Source: Pseudovibrio brasiliensis (lineage in GTDB: Bacteria > Pseudomonadota > Alphaproteobacteria > Rhizobiales > Stappiaceae). Taken from it: a DNA stretch of 64,000 nucleotides. The stretch lies in the NCBI RefSeq assembly GCF_018282095.1, contig NZ_CP074126.1, positions 4,238,341 to 4,302,340 of the forward strand. Reading direction: 5' to 3'. The translations under genes were made by a program, and so were the position numbers. The notes under the pieces were generated by a model. The model saw nothing but the letters and a program-made list of their open reading frames with translations, ran no database searches and was not told the DNA's origin. This document shows, piece by piece, positions 16,367-25,050 of the stretch (the stretch's first letter is position 1; each line of letters begins with the position of its first letter).

Positions 16367-17290
16367 ATGCATAACTTGTTAGTCATAGGTGGATCGGGCT
16401 TTGTGGGTGCATCGCTCATCCCAGCCCTAATTTCGAAGGGCTATAATGTAACCCTGCTCAACAGAGGGTCTCGCCCTGTCCCCGGAACACAGCAGCTTAT
16501 CGCTGACAGGAATGATCCATTTGCCATGAAGCAAGTGGCAGGCAGATACGAAGCTGTAATTGATACAAGCGCTTACACCCGTGAGCAGTCAGAAATCGCC
16601 TTCAACACCTTCGGCATTCACGCCAAAAAGTGGATCCACCTCTCCAGCGCTGCGGTCTACAAGGAAACCAAAGGCCATCTGCCAAGTGAGAAAGACTCAA
16701 TCGGCGGCGCTGCTGTTTGGGGAGTCTACGGCAGAGACAAATCTGAGGCCGATCACTTCCTGCTCAATCAGGAGCACACACCCGCCGTTGCCATCCGTCC
16801 GCCTTACCTGTACGGACCAAACAACGACATTGACCGCGAGCAGTTCGTTTGGGCCCGCGCGCTAACAGAACGCCCGATCATTCTGCCGGGTGATGGCCAG
16901 ACCAAACTACAGTTTCTGCACGAGGAAGATCTCGCCAGCTTCATCCTGTATCTGCTGGCAATGCACGCCATGCCGACCGAAGCGGTCAACCTGGCCGATC
17001 CGCATATCCTAACCGCCGAGAAGTGGGTGCGGATGCTCTGCGATATCGCAAAGGTTGAGCCAGAAATTATTTACGGCGATGACATGGCTCCAGGCATCCC
17101 GGCCCGCGAGTACTTCCCGTTCCGCGACTACGACTGCGCGCTCGACGTCACCAGATATCTGGAGAACTTCGACTGGCAGCCTCAGTACAAATTACGGGAA
17201 GGTTTCACCCACACATTCAAGAGCTACACCAGAGAAGAGCTTGCAAGAAGCTCCCCTCCTACGCTCGCTGAAAAAGCAATCGAGTACTGA
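16367..17290 (+). CDS. NAD-dependent epimerase/dehydratase family protein
   Basis: 307 residues. The Rossmann loop GGSGFVGASL (GxxGxxG) lies at the start, followed by LLNRGSRP at the end of strand 2. The catalytic tyrosine/lysine region is atypical: SSAAVYKETKG offers S-x(n)-Y near residue 100 and YGRDKSEADHFL offers a YxxxK-type motif (YGRDK) near residue 125. Extended SDR fold with YLYGPNNDIDREQFVWAR and an FLHEEDLA motif. Similar proteins act on nucleotide sugars or in chloroplast mRNA-binding-like clades. Substrate unknown. It stands alone, divergent from leuB. Confidence 0.82.
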   Translation: MHNLLVIGGSGFVGASLIPALISKGYNVTLLNRGSRPVPGTQQLIADRNDPFAMKQVAGRYEAVIDTSAYTREQSEIAFNTFGIHAKKWIHLSSAAVYKETKGHLPSEKDSIGGAAVWGVYGRDKSEADHFLLNQEHTPAVAIRPPYLYGPNNDIDREQFVWARALTERPIILPGDGQTKLQFLHEEDLASFILYLLAMHAMPTEAVNLADPHILTAEKWVRMLCDIAKVEPEIIYGDDMAPGIPAREYFPFRDYDCALDVTRYLENFDWQPQYKLREGFTHTFKSYTREELARSSPPTLAEKAIEY

Positions 17291-17303
17291 TAGTAAAGAG
17301 CGG

Positions 17304-17699
17304 TTACTGGTAACGCCCGTGCCGCTCCAGCATCTCGATGCGATATCCATCCGGATCAGCCACAAAGAAGAACCGCGCCAGCAGCTTGCCTTCCACGAAG
17401 AACTCCTTGATGTCCTCCGGAGCAAGCCCTTCCGCCTCAAAGCGCTTGTACTCATAATCCAGATTATCCACACAGAACGCAATGTGACCGTAACCATCAC
17501 CCAATGAGTATGGCTCGCTGCGGTCTTTGTTGACTGTCAGCTCAACCTCAAAATCGTTCTCCGCATTGCGCAGATAAACCAGCGTGAAGCTGTCAAAGTC
17601 CAGTCTCTCCGCAACCTCCAGACCAAACGCCTTACGGTAAAACGCAAGCGACCGTTCTTCATCCAGAACACGAACCATCATGTGAATTGCTTTTGCCAT
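17304..17699 (-). CDS. glyoxalase I-like VOC protein (lactoylglutathione lyase)
   Basis: 131 residues. Metal ligands of glyoxalase I can be placed: H6 in AIHMMVRV, E57 region in VELTV, H76 in YGHIAFCVD and E126 in YRIEMLERH, within two paired beta-alpha-beta-beta-beta units. LDEERSLAFYRKAFGLEV is the standard N-terminal helix. If a true GloA, it isomerises the hemithioacetal of methylglyoxal and glutathione to S-lactoylglutathione. It converges with the epimerase 13 bases away. Confidence 0.82.
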   Translation of the reverse strand: MAKAIHMMVRVLDEERSLAFYRKAFGLEVAERLDFDSFTLVYLRNAENDFEVELTVNKDRSEPYSLGDGYGHIAFCVDNLDYEYKRFEAEGLAPEDIKEFFVEGKLLARFFFVADPDGYRIEMLERHGRYQ

Positions 17700-18005
17700 G
17701 GAAAGACCTCTCAGCAGAAATTACTGCATGAGAAGTAGGTCGCTTGCTGCACTCCCGTCAACCGCAACAACACGCAAAATCGTGCTGTCATATAGCAGTT
17801 TACAAATCTTGCTCAATTCAGATCATCCACTTGCGGTCAAAAACCACTCCACCTATGATCGCGACGTGGTTAGGGCACCCGCCGCTCGCAAGCAATCCCG
17901 CTCTGGTGAAGCTCCACTTTTCTTAAACAAACCGCATGTTTTCAGCGGTTTACTGGCAACGCGAGCACCAGCACTTTCCCGCATTTTGAACTGAAAGCAG
18001 TTTCG
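17700..18005. other. 306-base intergenic region
   Basis: Region between the glyoxalase (minus) and the MATE gene (plus). A 98-codon frame exists but has no coding character or ribosome-binding site. Probably holds the two divergent promoters; nothing else was seen. Confidence 0.4.
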
Positions 18006-19385
18006 ATGTCTGAAGTTTCTTCTTCTCAGCCGGACAACATTTTCTTATCCGGCTCCATACCTATTCTCTTCGCAAAAACAGCTCTGCCAATCAGCATCGT
18101 CATGATGGTGAACGGCTTGCACACCGTCGTTGATGCGTACTTTCTGGGCACATATGTAGGTACGCAGGCGCTCACTGGCGTCACACTCATGTTCCCGCTC
18201 TTCATGATCCTTGTTTCGCTGTTCACTCTCGTGTCCAACGGCTTCGCAAGCATCTATGCCCGAGCATTCGGCGCAAGCAACTTCCGTATCGCAAAAAAGA
18301 TCATCGACAGTGCTATCTGTCTCGCTCTGATTTTCTGCTCACTCCTTATCCTGAGCTTTCTCGCAGCTGGCTTTCAGTTGGCTCTGTTCCTCACCAACGG
18401 ATCCCATGAGCTGGCCGAGATCGGCTATGAGTACATGGCCATCCTCATTCTGGGCTCCCCGCTCGGCTTCATTCTGTCCATCAACATCGACAGATTACGG
18501 TGCGAAGGCCTGTTGCCGCTGATGACCGCTATCACGCTCAGCTCAGCCTTCCTCAACATCTTCTTTGATTGGCTTTACGTGGTTCAGTTCGGTTGGGGCG
18601 TGGCAGGTTCTGCATATGGCACTCTAACTGCACAGCTTATTTCTCTGGCTGCGATGGTCACCTACTACACCTCAAAACGCGGGGAGCTCTCATTCCTGAA
18701 CTGGCGACCCGTCAGCTTCCAGTGGAAGTCACTGATCGCACTCGGCGTTCCGCAAAGCCTTGGCTACACAGGTGTTTCTCTGGCAGCAGCAGTGACCTTG
18801 TTCGCCATCCAGCTTTGGCCAGGAAGTGGTTATGAAACGACCGCTGGCGCCTACGGCATCCTCACCAGAATGATGACTTTCACCTTCCTGCCATTGCTCG
18901 GCATCAGCATGGCTCTGCAGTCTATTTCAGGAAACAACTTCGGCGCACAAAAGCATGACAGAACATCGCAAACCCTGAAGATCGCGCTCATAATCTCGCT
19001 CATCTACTGCGTTGTTGTGCAGGCAATCTACTTCCTGTTCAGCACTCAATTGGGCGCAATATTTGTCGATGACGCAGCCACAATCTCAGAGGTTGCACGC
19101 ATCACACCAATCGTCACGCTGATCTTCTTCCTGTCAGGCCCACTGATGATGATCGGCACCTTCTTTCAGGCCATTGGGGATGCCGCCCGTGCAGGCATTC
19201 TACTACTTGCCAAAACCTACCTGTTCGCCATCCCTCTCACCCTTGTGCTGCCCTATGCAGTGGGTGAAGCGGGCATCTGGTACAGCAGCGCTCTGGCAGA
19301 GATCTTGCTGCTTGGGCTGACATTCATCGTCGTGGTCTCCCACAAAAAAGCAGCAGCGCCTGCCGCTGCAATAGCAAGCTCATAA
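18006..19385 (+). CDS. MATE family efflux transporter
   Basis: 459 residues with about twelve hydrophobic segments in two similar halves. Family-typical stretches include LPISIVMMVNGLHTVVDAYFLG near the N-terminus, ALTGVTLMFPLFMILVS, IAKKIIDSAICLAL and the second-half PLLGISMALQSISGNNFGAQ (cf. the GxNxGA box). MATE exporters expel cationic drugs, metabolites or dyes by sodium or proton antiport across the inner membrane. No adjacent regulator. A long stem-loop follows the stop. Confidence 0.9.
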   Translation: MSEVSSSQPDNIFLSGSIPILFAKTALPISIVMMVNGLHTVVDAYFLGTYVGTQALTGVTLMFPLFMILVSLFTLVSNGFASIYARAFGASNFRIAKKIIDSAICLALIFCSLLILSFLAAGFQLALFLTNGSHELAEIGYEYMAILILGSPLGFILSINIDRLRCEGLLPLMTAITLSSAFLNIFFDWLYVVQFGWGVAGSAYGTLTAQLISLAAMVTYYTSKRGELSFLNWRPVSFQWKSLIALGVPQSLGYTGVSLAAAVTLFAIQLWPGSGYETTAGAYGILTRMMTFTFLPLLGISMALQSISGNNFGAQKHDRTSQTLKIALIISLIYCVVVQAIYFLFSTQLGAIFVDDAATISEVARITPIVTLIFFLSGPLMMIGTFFQAIGDAARAGILLLAKTYLFAIPLTLVLPYAVGEAGIWYSSALAEILLLGLTFIVVVSHKKAAAPAAAIASS

Positions 19386-19390
19386 GCAAT

Positions 19391-19425
19391 CAGCCCTCGC
19401 AGACCAACAGGATTTGCGAGGGCTG
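19391..19425 (+). terminator. terminator after the MATE gene
   Basis: CAGCCCTCGCA pairs perfectly with TGCGAGGGCTG around a 13-base loop, followed by AAAGTTCTT. It separates the MATE gene from the chaperone/effector pair. Confidence 0.75.
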
Positions 19426-19526
19426 AAAGTTCTTAAGCCAGCTGTACCAAACAAGACAGCGCCCCCATCTCACCTGCGCTAGTACTGAACCAACGGAATA
19501 TGCGTCCTATGGTGAGGTGCACAAGC

Positions 19527-20006
19527 ATGACAGATTTGGTGAACGCACTGCTGATCGAACTCGGCAACAGAATTGGGTTCGACAACTTTTCTCTCAATGA
19601 AGACGGCCAGATCTTTCTCGGTCTTGATCAGAACCTCGCCATGAGCATCGTCTGGCGGGATGAGAGCCAGACCCTGCTCTTCAACTCTGTCATCAACAAG
19701 CAAAACACCGACAACCCGCAAGTGTTGCAAGCTTTGATGCAAGCCAATTGCGTGTTTGCGGATAGCCACGCCATGGCCTTCAACATCAGTCCCAAGGAGC
19801 GTCACATCAATCTGTCCATGGTGGTGACCATCTCTGACAGATCATCCTTCGCTCTGCACAACAAACTGGACATGTTCATCCGCACGGCGGCCTCCTGGCA
19901 CGATCGCCTTAAAAACCCGGAATGCCTCACCTCGGATTGGGAAAATCCAAATCACGCAACACCTTGTGACACCAATAATCTCTCAGACCTCGGAGTAAGA
20001 GTATGA
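19527..20006 (+). CDS. CesT-type type III secretion chaperone
   Basis: 159 residues from the ATG at 19527, chosen because GAGGTG lies 8 bases upstream. The size, slightly acidic composition and layout fit class I effector chaperones: an N-terminal helix MTDLVNALLIELGNRIG, alternating beta strands (GQIFLGLDQNLAMSIVWRDES, LLFNSVINKQ), a central helix PQVLQALMQANCVF, a strand pair ending ERHINLSMVVTIS, and a C-terminal helix DMFIRTAASWHDRL that ends in the W-x-x-x-L typical of the family. It would act as a cytoplasmic dimer wrapping the effector N-terminus. Its stop overlaps the next ATG (ATGA), so the two proteins are made together. Recognised by pattern, not by search. Confidence 0.75.
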   Translation: MTDLVNALLIELGNRIGFDNFSLNEDGQIFLGLDQNLAMSIVWRDESQTLLFNSVINKQNTDNPQVLQALMQANCVFADSHAMAFNISPKERHINLSMVVTISDRSSFALHNKLDMFIRTAASWHDRLKNPECLTSDWENPNHATPCDTNNLSDLGVRV

Positions 20007-21811
20007 GCGCGATCCAACTCTCCAGCTTTGTAGAAGCCGCCCAACTCGACAATGGCCTGGACAAGCTACACACCACCAACGAAGCAGTTACTGAGCGCAC
20101 CTCCCACACATCAGTAGGCGGAAAGTTACTCTCCTGGGCTCTGAATGGTGGACAGAAATCCGCAGACCAAACCCGCTTTCAGGAAGCCTTGAAAGCTGAG
20201 TTCGGCAACGACACCGCCCAAGCCGCTTACGACGCATTTGCCCCCAAAGGCAGCAGATCCCACAGCCTGACAAAAGCGCAGGTTCTGGACACCGTCGAGT
20301 TTGCACTCAGAACGCAGGAAGAAAAAGCTGAAACCCGCAACACGTCTGCTCAGACAGATATCCTCGCAAGTGTCACGAAGACCCATGGTGCAGAGGTCGC
20401 AGCAGATCTTTCTAAACTACTGGAAGGGTCCAGTGAGTTTGCTAAAGCTGGCGAAAACTCTAAGCAAGTAAAAGCGTCTGTAACTGAGATCGCGAAAGAC
20501 ATCGCCCAACAACTGGCGACAAGGACCGATGCCAGCATTGCAAGTCGTATCGAGCAAATGGCTGACCGGGACTATCTGAAAGCCACCGCATCAAATGCGG
20601 GCATCCAGATCGATTGGGATCAGGTTTCTTCTGAGCAGATTTCCAACCTTCAGGAGAACGTGCAAGGCAAACTGGAAACGCAGTCCAGACCAGACAACTC
20701 CAACCAATCCATTCGCAGCAGCCTGAAGGACGATCAGGTACAAGCAGCACTGGCTAACCAGCTGCGTGCCATCGAGGCACTTCAGTCAGCAAGTGCAGGT
20801 GGAGCCTTGCTTGAGCAGGTTTTTGCAGAGCTGGGGCTACCCGCTGAAAAAGTGAGCGAGGGAGCATTTGGCTTGATCACGACTGTGCTGAATGGAGAGT
20901 TCAAAACGGCATCAGGCCCGCGAGGCACAAATGACATTACAGACCAGATAGAAGGAATTGTCAGAAAGGCAATCACCAACTGCGCCATTCAGGATGTGCT
21001 CGCTTCAACCTTGAGAGAAATAGCCCTGACCGATGAGTTCAGTGATCAGATAGCTCCATTTGTTCCGGAAGGAACAGAAAAGGAAGTCAGGGCTGCACAA
21101 AAGTGGCTGCCAACTCTCGCTGCGAAAGAGATCGTACGCGCCATAAAAGAAGGAAGCAGTTTCAAGGAACAAGGTGGCGTCATCAATGCAGGGAAAGCAG
21201 AACTGAGAGCTCAAATCGAAGCTGCGCAAGGTGTTAATGAAACCATCAAGGGCTTTGTTGAGCATCTGACTGCCGATGAAATCAATGCAGAACTGCTGAC
21301 AGCATTCACAGCAAAGCACTCTCAGAATGCTGAGGGCTTAGGAGGGGATGACAACAAGTTTGCCGCTGAACGTCACTTTACAAAAATCTTCAAAGAGCAC
21401 CCAGAAGTTCAGCAGCAGCTAAACACGGCGTTTGCCTCTGAAAGACTAAAGAACAACGCGCAGATAGTAAGTGAGGCAATCGAACTCATTTCGAGAAACG
21501 TGGAAGAGCAACTCGTCAACCGTCTTCAGCAAGCCGGAAAACATCCGACGGAGGCGTATGCAACAGCTTCAGAAATCTCTTCAACACTGAAAGGGCCTTT
21601 CGTACAGTTGTTCGCCCCTCTGCTGGATTCCATCAGCTCACCAGACGAGGAGCTGATCTCTCAGGATGAGTTTCTGGAGCAGAAGCAAGCAGTAGCAAAC
21701 ACCTTCTTCTTCCCGAATGAACCCTCGGAAAATGCAGCAGAAGTGGCAAACGGTCTCGTCAAGAACTTCCATAGCCTCTTCGAGAAGCATAACCTGCAGC
21801 TCAGTTTCTGA
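20003..21811 (+). CDS. putative type III secreted effector, unknown activity
   Basis: 602 residues, hydrophilic, largely helical, with no signal peptide or membrane segment and only one cysteine (TNCAIQD). The N-terminal 40 residues are rich in S, T, A and polar residues (MSAIQLSSFVEAAQLDNG; TSHTSVGG), as in type III secretion signals and chaperone-binding regions. A compact block follows, GGKLLSWALNGGQKSADQTRF to LTKAQVLDTVEFAL (about 38-103), which looks like a folded helical module. The remainder has heptad-like, alanine-rich helices with repeated Q/E (for example EIAKDIAQQLATRTDASIASRI). No kinase, protease, ADP-ribosyl or GAP motif was found. The 4-base overlap with a CesT-type chaperone is the main reason for calling it an effector. 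Confidence 0.6.
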   Translation: MSAIQLSSFVEAAQLDNGLDKLHTTNEAVTERTSHTSVGGKLLSWALNGGQKSADQTRFQEALKAEFGNDTAQAAYDAFAPKGSRSHSLTKAQVLDTVEFALRTQEEKAETRNTSAQTDILASVTKTHGAEVAADLSKLLEGSSEFAKAGENSKQVKASVTEIAKDIAQQLATRTDASIASRIEQMADRDYLKATASNAGIQIDWDQVSSEQISNLQENVQGKLETQSRPDNSNQSIRSSLKDDQVQAALANQLRAIEALQSASAGGALLEQVFAELGLPAEKVSEGAFGLITTVLNGEFKTASGPRGTNDITDQIEGIVRKAITNCAIQDVLASTLREIALTDEFSDQIAPFVPEGTEKEVRAAQKWLPTLAAKEIVRAIKEGSSFKEQGGVINAGKAELRAQIEAAQGVNETIKGFVEHLTADEINAELLTAFTAKHSQNAEGLGGDDNKFAAERHFTKIFKEHPEVQQQLNTAFASERLKNNAQIVSEAIELISRNVEEQLVNRLQQAGKHPTEAYATASEISSTLKGPFVQLFAPLLDSISSPDEELISQDEFLEQKQAVANTFFFPNEPSENAAEVANGLVKNFHSLFEKHNLQLSF

Positions 21812-21817
21812 TAAAGC

Positions 21818-21845
21818 ATGCCGGCAGTGCCTGAGCTGCTGGCAT
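21818..21845 (+). terminator. hairpin after the effector gene
   Basis: ATGCCGGCAG and CTGCTGGCAT pair (one G-U) around an 8-base loop 7 bases after the effector stop. There is no T-tract. It lies between convergent stops. Confidence 0.4.
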
Positions 21846-21853
21846 CGCCGATC

Positions 21854-22744
21854 TTACAGCAAAATCACCGCAGTCCCGAGCAGGGAAAGCGCGGCTCCGC
21901 CCCAGGCCAGTGGGCGGGGCATGTTGCCTGTGTTCATCCAGAGCAATGGCAGAATAAAAACAGGTGAAAGCGAACCAAGCACACTGGCTATCGCTGCATC
22001 ATAATGCGCGTAGGCATAGAGCAACAGCGAAACAGATATGCCGTAGCCAATAAACCCGGGCAGAACTACGCGGAACAGCAGCATCCAGCTCATCTCTGTC
22101 GTCGCCTGAACCGCAGAAAGAGGCATCAACCCAACCAGCGCCACAATAAACGCAGCCCCCGTAACGCGTATAGCAGACGCTGCCAAAGGCTCAGTTCCGG
22201 AAAGAAGCAGAGGCTTGAGGACCAACATCCCAATCCCTTGCGAGGCAGCTGCAATAAGCGCCAGCACAACAATCGCCACCAGTCCCCCACTGCGACGCGT
22301 GGCTTCCGCTTCCTGATCAGAACTTCCAAACAAAATAGCTAAGCAAATGCCAAAGAGAGCGATTGCGATGCCAATCATTTCTGTAAAGCTCAGCTCTTCA
22401 CCCAGAAACACAAAGGCAAGCACAGCCACAATCGGCGTTTTAAGTGAAAGCAATAACTCTGTTTGCCGTGGCCCAGCTCTCTTCAGGCATTCCAATAAAG
22501 CAACGTTGCCGATAATCACGCTGACTACAACACTCACCACAAAGGCAGGCCATTGGCTCCAGTCAACTGTTTGCCAGTACCCCAACACAGAGCACAGCAC
22601 ACACAGAATAGCTCCTGATGTCAGAAGCTGAATACGAGTAAATTCAAAAACACCAACACGTTGTAGCGGTCGGTGGGCCAACATAGAACCACAGGCCCAC
22701 CCCAATGATGCCGCCAGAGCAGACGACACAGCGAAAACAACCAT
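21854..22744 (-). CDS. DMT superfamily (EamA) transporter
   Basis: 296 residues with about ten hydrophobic segments in two EamA repeats. The first repeat shows ECLKRAGPRQTELLLSLKTPIVAVLAFVFLGEELSFTEMIGIAIALFGI, including the typical P-x-x-x-x-x-x-x-LGE motif. The second repeat ends with VLGSLSPVFILPLLW. Such proteins export amino acids or other metabolites across the inner membrane. It diverges from an HxlR regulator with a symmetric operator between them, so it is probably that regulator's target. Confidence 0.87.
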   Translation of the reverse strand: MVVFAVSSALAASLGWACGSMLAHRPLQRVGVFEFTRIQLLTSGAILCVLCSVLGYWQTVDWSQWPAFVVSVVVSVIIGNVALLECLKRAGPRQTELLLSLKTPIVAVLAFVFLGEELSFTEMIGIAIALFGICLAILFGSSDQEAEATRRSGGLVAIVVLALIAAASQGIGMLVLKPLLLSGTEPLAASAIRVTGAAFIVALVGLMPLSAVQATTEMSWMLLFRVVLPGFIGYGISVSLLLYAYAHYDAAIASVLGSLSPVFILPLLWMNTGNMPRPLAWGGAALSLLGTAVILL

Positions 22745-22763
22745 AGTAAAACTTTCTAAACGT

Positions 22764-22793
22764 GCTACAATATTCGTAGCAACAAATCGCTAC
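22764..22793. promoter_or_regulatory. candidate HxlR operator: three alternating GCTAC/GTAGC boxes
   Basis: GCTAC (22764), GTAGC (22776) and GCTAC (22789) form two overlapping inverted repeats with 7- and 8-base spacers, in the 82-base divergent gap between the EamA exporter and the HxlR gene. Placement and symmetry suit a dimeric winged-helix regulator controlling both promoters. Confidence 0.55.
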
Positions 22794-22826
22794 ATTAAAT
22801 CTAGCAAAAAAGAAAGCCCATAATCT

Positions 22827-23168
22827 GTGAAAATACCTAAGGCAGGACAACCGGTTCGCGGATCAAAATCCGGCAAGCCAATCATGGTTCTTTTTGATTT
22901 GCTGGGCAGGCGATGGGCTCTTGGCATCATCTGGAACCTCTCAACCGGCCCGCAAACCTTCCGCACGCTCCAGTCCAACTGCGACTCCGTATCGCCGACT
23001 GTGCTCAATACGCGCTTGAAAGAACTACGAGAATGCGGGATCGTCAGAAACGGAGAGAACGGTTACGAACTGACAGAGGAAGGTGATGACCTGTTCACCT
23101 ACCTGCAACCCTTGGGCCTTTGGTCTCAAACATGGTCCCACGCAGCCAAATTGAAAGAAGATCAATGA
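22827..23168 (+). CDS. HxlR family transcriptional regulator
   Basis: 113 residues from a GTG start. The winged helix is clear: LLGRRWALGIIWNLSTGPQTFRTLQ, SPTVLNTRLKELRECGIV and the wing NGYELTEEGDDLF. HxlR proteins are small dimeric DNA-binding regulators that often respond to reactive aldehydes, quinones or redox state. The usual N-terminal sensor cysteine is not present here. Its stop overlaps the ATG of the following VOC gene (ATGA) and it diverges from an exporter, forming a likely three-gene regulon with the GCTAC-box operator. Confidence 0.88.
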   Translation: MKIPKAGQPVRGSKSGKPIMVLFDLLGRRWALGIIWNLSTGPQTFRTLQSNCDSVSPTVLNTRLKELRECGIVRNGENGYELTEEGDDLFTYLQPLGLWSQTWSHAAKLKEDQ

Positions 23169-23500
23169 AATTCAATCACATCGGCATTCCGACCAAGGGC
23201 TACTTCGAGGAAGAGATTCCCCTACCCAGCCTGCACATGACGGTCAGCGACCACAAAAACAATCCGTTTGGTATCCAATGGCAGCGTTATGACGAAGACG
23301 CCCCGTATCCGGAAATCGTGAAAACCGTCGCCCATGTCGCCTTCGAAGTCGATAATCTGGAAGAGGCATTAAAAGACCAGAAGGTTATCATCGAACCCAA
23401 CTCTCCTATTGAAGGCCTGACCGTTGCGTTCATCGAAGTGCACGGAGCACCAGTTGAGCTAATGGAAGTTGACCGCTCCATCTGCAAAGAAGAAATCTAG
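23165..23500 (+). CDS. VOC (glyoxalase/bleomycin-resistance-like) family protein
   Basis: 111 residues from the ATG at 23165 that overlaps the HxlR stop. MKFNHIGIPTK, HVAFEVDNLEEALKDQKVI and IEVHGAPVELMEV are the conserved strands of one VOC module pair. Metal ligands can be suggested at His5, His56-region (AHVAFEV) and Glu102-region (VELMEV). VOC proteins include glyoxalases, dioxygenases and resistance proteins. Coupling to an HxlR regulator and a DMT exporter suggests a detoxification role, but the substrate is unknown. Confidence 0.8.
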   Translation: MKFNHIGIPTKGYFEEEIPLPSLHMTVSDHKNNPFGIQWQRYDEDAPYPEIVKTVAHVAFEVDNLEEALKDQKVIIEPNSPIEGLTVAFIEVHGAPVELMEVDRSICKEEI

Positions 23501-23619
23501 CCTAGCGCCTACAGCTAACAGCAGCTTAATGCCGGCAAGCCGCTTACCACTTGCACTCTCAGTCTTTTTTCAGGCCCTCATTTTAAAGTTCAGGGTGTCG
23601 AGGACTATGCCGGTGGCCC

Positions 23620-25050
23620 ATGCAGCAGGAAAAATCGCCCAGCGCACCACATAAGATCGCCTTTATACCTCTGGTGCTGATCACCACAGCACTGTTCATG
23701 ACCCTGCGCAACATGCCCATGATGGCAGAAACCGGCATGCAGATGGTTCTGCTCAACGCGATCACCGTCTTCGCTTATCTCATACCAACAGCACTGATTT
23801 CAGCCGAACTCGCAACAGGTTGGCCACAGAACGGCGTATTCCACTGGGTCGAGGCAGCTTTCGGAACACCCATCGGTTTCGTCGCCGTTTTCCTGCAATG
23901 GATCCAGTCCATTTTCGGTGTCACATCCATCGTTGCCTACGCCACCGCAACGCTCACCTATGCCTTTGATCCGGAACTCGGCTCCAACCGCTACTACATC
24001 ACCTTCTCGGTGCTTGCCCTCTACTGGGCTGCAACGCTCATCAACTTCAAAGGCACGGAAACCTCAGAAAAGATCTCAGGATACGCCGTCTCTCTCGGCG
24101 TCTTCTTCCCCTCCGCATTGCTGATCGCCTTTGGCATCTGCTACTTGTTCTCCGGTGAAACCATCACTCTTGATACCTCAGCGACCTTCGCAAACTGGGT
24201 GCCTTCTCTATCCGATACCACCAGCCTCGTTTTCTTCATGAGTTTCGTCTTCGGCTTTGTCGGCATTGAGGTCTCCGCCTGTCATGCCAACGAAGTTGAG
24301 AACCCACAAAAGAACTATCCCCGCGCTATCTTCACAGCAGCCATCGCAGGCTTTGTCATCACACTGACAGGTGGTCTAGCTGTCTCCCTGATCCTTGAAA
24401 AAGGCAACATCTCCAACATCAATGGGGCTCTTCAGGCCTTCTCCGCCTATCTGGATGCCTACGGTCTCGCCATTCTCACCCCGTTCATCGCCTTGCTGGT
24501 TGCAATCGGCGCCGCAGGTCAGGTCAGCACTTGGATTGTAGGCCCGGTCAAAGGCATGTGGGCCGCCAGCCGCAAGGGCCTGTTGCCCCCTCGCTTCGCC
24601 CAAGCCAACAAGAACAACGTGCCCACGGCCTTGCTTATCCTGCAAGCTTCACTCATCTCCTTGATCGCGCTGACCTTTGTGGTGTTCGAGAACGTCAACC
24701 TCGTCTTCCTCGTCCTCACCTCAACCGCAGTGCTTCTGTACTCTATGATGTACTTACTGATGTTCGTCGCAGCTATCCGCCTGCGCTACACCCATCCGCA
24801 TATCCCACGGCCCTACAAAGTCCCTGGAGGTAACTGGGGTATCTGGCTTCTGGGCGGCATCGGCATGCTAACCGCCATCAGCTGCTTCACCATCGGCTTC
24901 ATTCCACCGCCATCCCTGCCCTTCTCACTGGAGAGTTTTGAGGGACTGATGATTGTAGCTGTCGTCTTCGCCCTACTCATTCCATTGGCCATCTGGTTCA
25001 TACATCGCAAAAACATCCATCACCCTTCTCAGAATGAAGGGCAAAGGTAA
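23620..25050 (+). CDS. APC superfamily amino acid permease/antiporter (copy 1)
   Basis: 476 residues, about twelve transmembrane segments. ELATGWPQNGVFHWVEAAFG matches the glutamate/GABA antiporter (GadC/YjeM) clade of APC transporters, as do the GIEVSACHANEVENPQKNYPRAI loop and the GAAGQVSTWIVGPVKGMWAASRKGLLPP loop. The C-terminus has the charged tail HRKNIHHPSQNEGQR. It is followed by a similar gene whose ATG overlaps the stop codon (TAATG), a tandem duplication transcribed as one unit. Probably imports or exchanges amino acids across the inner membrane. Confidence 0.87.
   Translation: MQQEKSPSAPHKIAFIPLVLITTALFMTLRNMPMMAETGMQMVLLNAITVFAYLIPTALISAELATGWPQNGVFHWVEAAFGTPIGFVAVFLQWIQSIFGVTSIVAYATATLTYAFDPELGSNRYYITFSVLALYWAATLINFKGTETSEKISGYAVSLGVFFPSALLIAFGICYLFSGETITLDTSATFANWVPSLSDTTSLVFFMSFVFGFVGIEVSACHANEVENPQKNYPRAIFTAAIAGFVITLTGGLAVSLILEKGNISNINGALQAFSAYLDAYGLAILTPFIALLVAIGAAGQVSTWIVGPVKGMWAASRKGLLPPRFAQANKNNVPTALLILQASLISLIALTFVVFENVNLVFLVLTSTAVLLYSMMYLLMFVAAIRLRYTHPHIPRPYKVPGGNWGIWLLGGIGMLTAISCFTIGFIPPPSLPFSLESFEGLMIVAVVFALLIPLAIWFIHRKNIHHPSQNEGQR

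Noticed and set aside
17698-17994. A 98-codon frame between glyoxalase and MATE genes
   Set aside because: Overlaps the glyoxalase start region and has no coding character; more likely promoter sequence.
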